A stretch of 64,000 nt of DNA from Embleya sp045207655. Its GTDB lineage: Bacteria > Actinomycetota > Actinomycetes > Streptomycetales > Streptomycetaceae. Of the stretch, positions 59,456 to 64,000 are shown one piece after another. Positions within the stretch are counted from its first letter, which is position 1; each line of letters starts with the position of its first letter. The notes beneath the pieces were generated by a model, which was not told where the DNA came from, did not search any database, and was given only the letters and a program-made list of their open reading frames with translations. The translations under genes and the position numbers were made by a program. The stretch is taken from positions 6,572,001 to 6,636,000 of the forward strand of contig NZ_CP108784.1 in the NCBI RefSeq assembly GCF_045207655.1, written 5' to 3'.

Positions 59456-60202
59456 ATGGACAGCACGAACGGCGTCACGGGACCGACCGCCGAATCCGGC
59501 GCGGGGCGGCATCGGCGCAGCGGCAAGGGATTCGGGTTCGGCCTGCTGGTCGTGCTCGGCACGATGTTGGTGCTCGGCGGGATCGTCGGTCTGGTCTACA
59601 CGGGCGTGGCCACGCTGACCACGATGGTGTTGTTCGGCTGGCTGCTGCTGATCGGCGGCGTGGTCGGGTTCGTACAGGCCATCCAGGCGCGCAAGGAGAA
59701 CGCGTTCTGGCTCGTGGTCGCGGTCTCCGCGCTCAACATCGCGGCGGGCGTGGTGTTGTTGCGCCGGCCCGAGGTGGCGGCCGAGGCGCTCACCCTGTTC
59801 GTGGCCCTGTTGTTGCTGGGCGCGGGCATGTTCCGGATCGTGGGCGGCGTCGCGAGCATGTCCGCCAAGATGATCTGGACCGTCCTGGTCGGCGTGGTCG
59901 ACCTGGTCCTGGGCCTGCTGGTGCTGGCCGAATGGCCGAGCAGCAGCCGCTACGCGATCGGTACGTTCATCTCGCTGGCCCTGCTCTTCGACGGACTGAG
60001 CCTGGTCAGCCTGGGCCTGACGGGCCGTCGGATCGTCGGCATGGTCCGCGAGGCGGAGGTCCCGGAGGCGGGGTCGCCCGCGGCGGACGAGGTCTCCCGC
60101 GACCCGGCCTCCGCCGAGTGGAAGGCCGAACAGGACGGCACCAGGGAAGGCACCTTCAAGGGCCCGGACACGATGACGAAACGACGCGACGACGAGGTGT
60201 AG
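59456..60202 (+). CDS. HdeD/DUF308 family membrane protein
   Basis: 248 residues from ATG 59456, GAGGAG about eight bases upstream. A 25-residue polar start, then six membrane helices in three repeated pairs (GLLVVLGTMLVLGGIVGLVY, MVLFGWLLLIGGVVGFVQ, AFWLVVAVSALNIAAGVVLL, LTLFVALLLLGAGMFRIVGG, MIWTVLVGVVDLVLGLLVL, AIGTFISLALLFDGLSLVSL), the DUF308 pattern of HdeD acid-resistance proteins. A charged cytoplasmic tail follows. Function in actinobacteria is not known; stress role is inferred. Confidence 0.88.
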   Translation: MDSTNGVTGPTAESGAGRHRRSGKGFGFGLLVVLGTMLVLGGIVGLVYTGVATLTTMVLFGWLLLIGGVVGFVQAIQARKENAFWLVVAVSALNIAAGVVLLRRPEVAAEALTLFVALLLLGAGMFRIVGGVASMSAKMIWTVLVGVVDLVLGLLVLAEWPSSSRYAIGTFISLALLFDGLSLVSLGLTGRRIVGMVREAEVPEAGSPAADEVSRDPASAEWKAEQDGTREGTFKGPDTMTKRRDDEV

Positions 60203-60266
60203 GCCGGACGCCCTCGAACGCCGGACGGGCTGTTCCAGCCCGTCCGGCGTTCGAGGGCGTCCGGCC
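60202..60266. terminator. bidirectional terminator, 31-bp perfect stem, made of the intergenic repeat
   Basis: The arms 60202-60232 and 60236-60266 are exact complements around a TTC loop. The inner part of the left arm, CGCCGGACGGGCTG (60219-60232), is the core of the direct repeats at 44113-44314, and the preceding CCTCGAA resembles CCTCAAG of those copies. It separates the convergent DUF308 and DHA2 exporter genes. Confidence 0.9.
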
Positions 60267-60315
60267 CCGGCAGGGGCCCATGGTGCGTCGGTGACCGGCG
60301 AAGCGGCGGACGGAC

Positions 60316-61827
60316 CTACTTCGCCTCGACGTGCGCCGCGGGCGCGCGCCGGCTCATCAGCAGCGCCGGCAGGAACGCCAGTGCCATGAAGCTCACGGCC
60401 CACCAGTACGTCCCCTGGAAGGCGTCCGCCAACCGCGGCCCGATCTCGGTGATCACCGCCGGCGACAACGAGTGCAACTCGCCGAGCCCACCGGCCCCCT
60501 GCCCGGCGGGCAGGCCGTCCCGCATCGCGCCGGCCAGCAGCACCGACATCAGCGCTCCGCCGACCGCGGCCGAGACCTGCTGGATGATGGTCAAGGTGGT
60601 ACCGGCGACCGCGACCTGCTCGTGCGACATGGCGCGCAGCGCGGAGGCGGTGGTCGGCATCAGCGTCATGCCGACCCCGACGCCCATCACCGACAGGCAG
60701 GACATCAGCACCCAGTAGGGGGTGTCCGCGGCGACCTGCGTGGTGAAGGCGAGGAACCCGGAGGCGGCGACCACGATCCCCACCAGCACGATCCGTCCCG
60801 GCGCGACCCGGTCACTGAGCCTGCTGGCGACCTGCATCGACAGCGCGGTGGCCAGCGCCTGCGGTGCGCCCAACAGGCCGGAGACGGTGGCGCTCTCGCC
60901 GCGCACCAGTTGGTAGTACAGCGGGGCCAGCATCATCGAGCCGAAGTACGCGCAGACGAACAGCACCATGGTGCCCGCGGCGGCGACGAACGGGCGACTG
61001 CGGAACAGTCGCAGGTCGATCAGCGCGTGCTCGATCCGCAGGGCCCGGACCACGAAGCCGACCACCAGGAGCGCGCCGAGCACGGCCGGCACCAGTGCCC
61101 CGGTGGAGCCGAAGTCGCCCTTGTCGCCGCCGGTGGCCAGGCCGTAGATGAGCAGCGCCAGACCGGGGGAGAGCATCAGCAGCCCGGGTACGTCCAGCGG
61201 CTTGGTCGGCTGCGGGGTGTCCCGCGGGAAGACCCTGGCGGCCAGCCCCAGGGCGATCGCGCCGATCGGCACGTTGATGAAGAAGATCCAGCGCCACGAC
61301 ACGTCGTCCACGAGCCAGCCGCCCAGGATCGGGCCGGCGAGCGGGCCGATCAGGACCGGGATGCCCAGGATGGCCATCGTGCGGCCCATTCGGCCGGGAT
61401 CCGAGGCCCGGGCCAGGATGGTCATCCCGACCGGCATGATCAGGCCGCCGCCGAGCCCTTGGAGGACCCGGAAGGCGATCAGCGACTCGGCCGACCAGGC
61501 CAGTCCGGCCAGCACGGATCCGGCCGCGAAGGTGCCGATCGAGAACATGTACAGGCGTTTGGTGCCGAACCGGCCCATCGCCCACGCGGCCACCGGGATG
61601 ACCGTGGCCAGGGCCAGTGTGTATCCCGTCGCCACCCATTGGATGGTGGCGAGCGGGGCGTCGAAGTCCTGCGCGAGGTGGTTGAGCGCGACGTTGACGA
61701 CGGTGACGTCGAGTACGGACATCACCGAGCCGAGGACGACCACGAGGGCGATCGCCGCGATGCTTCGGGAAGGGGTGGGGACGTCGGCCGCGGGCGCACT
61801 CGCGGTCGGGGCGGTGGTGGTTGCCAT
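60316..61827 (-). CDS. MFS drug exporter, DHA2 family (EmrB-like)
   Basis: 503 residues from ATG 61827, GGAG six bases upstream. MSVLDVTVVNVALNHLAQDF, QWVATGYTLALATVIPVAAW, MGRFGTKRLYMFSIGTFAAG, IGPLAGPILGGWLVDDVSWR (motif C) and WIFFINVPIGAIALGLAARV mark an EmrB/QacA-type exporter with 14 helices. It is 52 bp after the FMN reductase gene on the same strand, so likely co-transcribed from the MerR/SoxR-type promoter. Probable role: efflux of redox-active or quinone-like compounds. Confidence 0.92.
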   Translation of the reverse strand: MATTTAPTASAPAADVPTPSRSIAAIALVVVLGSVMSVLDVTVVNVALNHLAQDFDAPLATIQWVATGYTLALATVIPVAAWAMGRFGTKRLYMFSIGTFAAGSVLAGLAWSAESLIAFRVLQGLGGGLIMPVGMTILARASDPGRMGRTMAILGIPVLIGPLAGPILGGWLVDDVSWRWIFFINVPIGAIALGLAARVFPRDTPQPTKPLDVPGLLMLSPGLALLIYGLATGGDKGDFGSTGALVPAVLGALLVVGFVVRALRIEHALIDLRLFRSRPFVAAAGTMVLFVCAYFGSMMLAPLYYQLVRGESATVSGLLGAPQALATALSMQVASRLSDRVAPGRIVLVGIVVAASGFLAFTTQVAADTPYWVLMSCLSVMGVGVGMTLMPTTASALRAMSHEQVAVAGTTLTIIQQVSAAVGGALMSVLLAGAMRDGLPAGQGAGGLGELHSLSPAVITEIGPRLADAFQGTYWWAVSFMALAFLPALLMSRRAPAAHVEAK

Positions 61828-61879
61828 CACGGGCTCCTGGCGTTCGGCGGGGAAATGGCGGCGGCTTCCCGGACGGTTC

Positions 61880-62485
61880 TCAGACGCCGTACGGGCGACG
61901 CGCGCGCATCGACCGGGAGGCGTCGGTCCACCACGCGAGCTGATCGAGCATCACCTTGGCCGCGGCGTCGGTGCCCGCGACGTCGACCGGCTGCCCGTCC
62001 GCGTCGAACTTCTCCCAGGCCATCGGGAACGCCAGGCCGTCCCGGGTGGTGACCATGTGCTGCTCGGCGAAGACCAGGCGCAGTTGCTCGACGGCGCGCA
62101 GGCCGCCGGAGATGCCGCCGTAGGACACGAAGCCGACCGGCTTGCCCTGCCACTCGCCGCGGAACAGGTCGATCATGTTCTTCAACCCGGCCGGGAAGCT
62201 GTGGTTGTACTCGGGCGTGACCACCACGAACGCGTCGGCGGCGTCGAGCCGGGCACCGACCGCGGTGACCACGGCGGCGGGTTCGCTGCCCATCGGGGCC
62301 CACACGTCCGGCAGCCGGTCGTGCGCCAGGTCGATGATGTCCACCTCGAAGTCCCCGTGCTGCTCGGCCTTGGCGGCGAACCAGGTGGACACGACCGGAG
62401 CGAAGCGACCCTCGCGGGTGCTCCCGACGATGACGGCCAGTCGGAAGGTGCTCGGGGCGGTGGTGGTCTGCGTGTCGGTGCTCAT
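61880..62485 (-). CDS. NAD(P)H-dependent FMN reductase
   Basis: 201 residues from ATG 62485, GGGGGA five bases upstream. Flavodoxin-like fold: LAVIVGSTREGRFAPVVSTW (FMN phosphate loop), VDIIDLAHDRLP, AFVVVTPEYNHSFPAGLKNM (flavin site), GKPVGFVSYGGISGGLRAVE. It reduces FMN or quinones with NAD(P)H. Preceded by a promoter with MerR/SoxR-type 19-bp spacing and followed by a DHA2 exporter, a pairing that recalls the SoxR regulon of Streptomyces, which includes a flavin reductase and efflux genes. Confidence 0.92.
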   Translation of the reverse strand: MSTDTQTTTAPSTFRLAVIVGSTREGRFAPVVSTWFAAKAEQHGDFEVDIIDLAHDRLPDVWAPMGSEPAAVVTAVGARLDAADAFVVVTPEYNHSFPAGLKNMIDLFRGEWQGKPVGFVSYGGISGGLRAVEQLRLVFAEQHMVTTRDGLAFPMAWEKFDADGQPVDVAGTDAAAKVMLDQLAWWTDASRSMRARRPYGV

Positions 62486-62567
62486 GGGATCCCCCAAGAA
62501 GATGAAGAGAAGTGCGAACGAGTCCTGTGCGGGCCCGGAATCGGTTCCGTCCGAGCGCCTGGTGAAG

Positions 62568-62598
62568 ACGTTAGAAGTTCAAGTCGACTTCAGGTCAA
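62568..62598 (-). promoter_or_regulatory. MerR/SoxR-type promoter with 19-bp spacer
   Basis: On the minus strand TTGACC (62593-62598), a 19-bp spacer and TAACGT (62568-62573) form a promoter of over-long spacing, typical of MerR-family control. The spacer contains most of ACCTGAAGTCGACTTGAACT (62576-62595), a dyad close to the SoxR box. It drives the FMN reductase and exporter genes. Confidence 0.7.
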
Positions 62599-62674
62599 GC
62601 CCGGCTCCGCACTTCTCTTCCCGAGTCGTCACCCGGACCCGGCCCGGGGGTTGCCGGTGCCGAGGGGAAATCGT

Positions 62675-63916
62675 TCAGGCGCGCTTCGAGTCCGTCGCCG
62701 TCGGGGACGCCTCGTCCGGGCCGCCGAGGGTGGTCAGGACGGCGATCGTGGCCAGGGCCACGGCACCGGCGCACACCATGACCGTCGAGGGGGAGGAGGC
62801 GTCGACGACGGCGCCGCCGGCGAGCGCGCCGCTGGCCAGGGTGAGCTGGAACGACGACGTGAACACGACCGTGGCGGCTTCTTGGGCGTGCGGCGCGGAG
62901 CGGGCGAACCAGGTCTGCGAGCAGGCCGGGACGGCGCCGTAGGCCAGGCCCCACACCACGAGTAGGCCGATCGCGCCCGCGTCCCGGCGGCCGAGGAGTG
63001 GGAACAGCAGCGTGGCGACGGCGATCAGCGCCGCGCACGTGACGAATGTCGCGCGCAGGTCGCGGACCATCGTCACGCCGGCGACGAAGTTGCCGATGAT
63101 GCCGGCCACGCCGAAGGCCAGCAGATAGACGCCGATCAGCTCCCGGTCCACCCGGGTGACCTGCTCCAGGAACGGCGTCACGTACGTGTAGGCGCCGAAG
63201 TGCGCGATCACGATCAGGCAGGTCGCGGCGAGGCCGATCCGGATGCCGGTGCCGCGCAGCAGAGCGCGCAACACCCGGGCCCGGGTGACCTCGAGCGCGG
63301 GCAGCGGCGGCAACAGCACGGCGAGCGCGATCGCCACGCCCAGCGCGAGCACGCCCATGACCACGAACGAGGCGCGCCAGCCGATGTGTTCGCCGAGCTG
63401 CGTACCGGCCGGCAGGCCCAACACGGAGCCGGCCGGAACGGCCGCGAAGATCACGGCGGTTGCCGTACCCACCCGCTCCGTGCGCACCAACCGAGGCGCC
63501 AGTCCGGCCCCGATCGACCAGAACCCGCCGATGGTGACCCCCACCAGCGCCCGCGCCACCAACACCACCCAGAACGCGGGCGCGATGGCCGCGAGGAAAT
63601 TCGCCGCCGCCAACAGCACGATCAGCGCGACCAACATCGTGCGCCGATCCAGCCGCCCGGTGGACACCGTCACCACCGGCGCGCAGACCGCCGCCAACAG
63701 GCCCGGTACGACCATCAACCACCCCGCCGTGCCGTCCGAGACGTCGAAGTCGTCCCCGATCGGCGTCAACAACCCGATCGGCAGAATCTCGGTCGTCACG
63801 ATCGCGAAGATCCCGACCGACAGACACACCACGCCCGGCCAGTACCGGCGCGGCTCCGCCGCGTGCGATCCGGGTGCGTCGGCGGTGTGCGAGTCGGCTC
63901 CGGCAATGACGGACAT
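62675..63916 (-). CDS. MFS transporter, DHA1 family (AraJ/Cmr-like exporter)
   Basis: 413 residues from ATG 63916, AAAGGGA just upstream. Twelve helices: VVCLSVGIFAIVTTEILPIG, VVPGLLAAVCAPVVTVSTGR, LVARALVGVTIGGFWSIGAG, VIFAAVPAGSVLGLPAGTQL and so on, with motif A-like STGRLDRRTMLV. The FAIVTTEILPIGLLTPI start is characteristic of sugar-efflux and chloramphenicol-type DHA1 exporters. Ends about 80 bp before the redox-type promoter and is probably a separate unit. Substrate unknown. Confidence 0.9.
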   Translation of the reverse strand: MSVIAGADSHTADAPGSHAAEPRRYWPGVVCLSVGIFAIVTTEILPIGLLTPIGDDFDVSDGTAGWLMVVPGLLAAVCAPVVTVSTGRLDRRTMLVALIVLLAAANFLAAIAPAFWVVLVARALVGVTIGGFWSIGAGLAPRLVRTERVGTATAVIFAAVPAGSVLGLPAGTQLGEHIGWRASFVVMGVLALGVAIALAVLLPPLPALEVTRARVLRALLRGTGIRIGLAATCLIVIAHFGAYTYVTPFLEQVTRVDRELIGVYLLAFGVAGIIGNFVAGVTMVRDLRATFVTCAALIAVATLLFPLLGRRDAGAIGLLVVWGLAYGAVPACSQTWFARSAPHAQEAATVVFTSSFQLTLASGALAGGAVVDASSPSTVMVCAGAVALATIAVLTTLGGPDEASPTATDSKRA

Positions 63917-64000
63917 GACGTCCCTTTCGGCAGGGCGGGGGAGGGGACCCCGACAACGGGGAGTCCCAGTACAACCGCCCCCGCCGCCCCGGGTCTGGCG

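Overview
The window is a very GC-rich chromosomal segment with strongly G/C-ended codons, many GTG starts, four-base ATGA/GTGA overlaps, an AfsR/SARP regulator, an IdeR/DmdR-type iron box, F420-type and DUF4239 proteins and Streptomyces-like intergenic repeats. It points to a filamentous actinomycete of the Streptomycetales (Streptomyces or a relative); the genus cannot be fixed from the sequence alone. No rRNA, tRNA, CRISPR array, integrase or insertion sequence is recognisable.

Region 1 (1-6980) is a probable nuclease-helicase defence cassette: two tandem DUF2075 (Schlafen group 3 helicase) proteins, at least the second carrying an N-terminal PD-(D/E)XK-like nuclease motif, then a Upf1-like superfamily 1 helicase fused to a phospholipase-D-type nuclease and a DUF5710 tail. 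Codons here look less G/C-extreme than elsewhere. Region 2 (7-12.3 kb) holds an APH-like phosphotransferase, a phytase broken by a one-base frameshift, a zinc-ribbon protein and a hotdog thioesterase.

Region 3 (12.8-23.9 kb) is the most unusual part: a 31-residue proline-rich ORF with a perfect Shine-Dalgarno and a 30-bp palindromic terminator, a hemerythrin-like protein, two adjacent ATP-grasp ligases, a 27-residue aromatic peptide ORF, a large AfsR/SARP-NB-ARC-TPR regulator, a GT-B-like protein coupled to a small unknown protein, and a second NB-ARC-TPR protein. An 11-bp-periodic repeat resembling a SARP operator lies between the regulator and the GT-B gene.

Region 4 (24-37 kb) contains an iron-regulated siderophore ABC importer (two permeases, ATPase, binding lipoprotein), an amidohydrolase, a proline-rich wall-spanning protein, a DUF4239 protein, a two-component system with an ABC-2 exporter, a lipoprotein, and a double-domain HxlR regulator. 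Region 5 (37.4-44.1 kb) is a translationally coupled five-gene catabolic operon headed by a carotenoid-cleavage-type dioxygenase, followed by an acyl-CoA synthetase, two thiolases and an LLM-type oxidoreductase, with a TACT...AGTA palindrome between it and the HxlR gene.

Region 6 (44.1-64 kb) carries four direct repeats, a TPR protein, a DHA2 exporter with a SnoaL-like protein, a spermidine-synthase-like protein, a branched-chain-amino-acid-type ABC importer with a fused permease, an acyl-CoA dehydrogenase pair with an acyl-CoA synthetase, a DUF308 membrane protein, and a redox-type module (FMN reductase plus DHA2 exporter) behind a promoter with 19-bp spacing and a SoxR-like palindrome. A DHA1 exporter closes the window.
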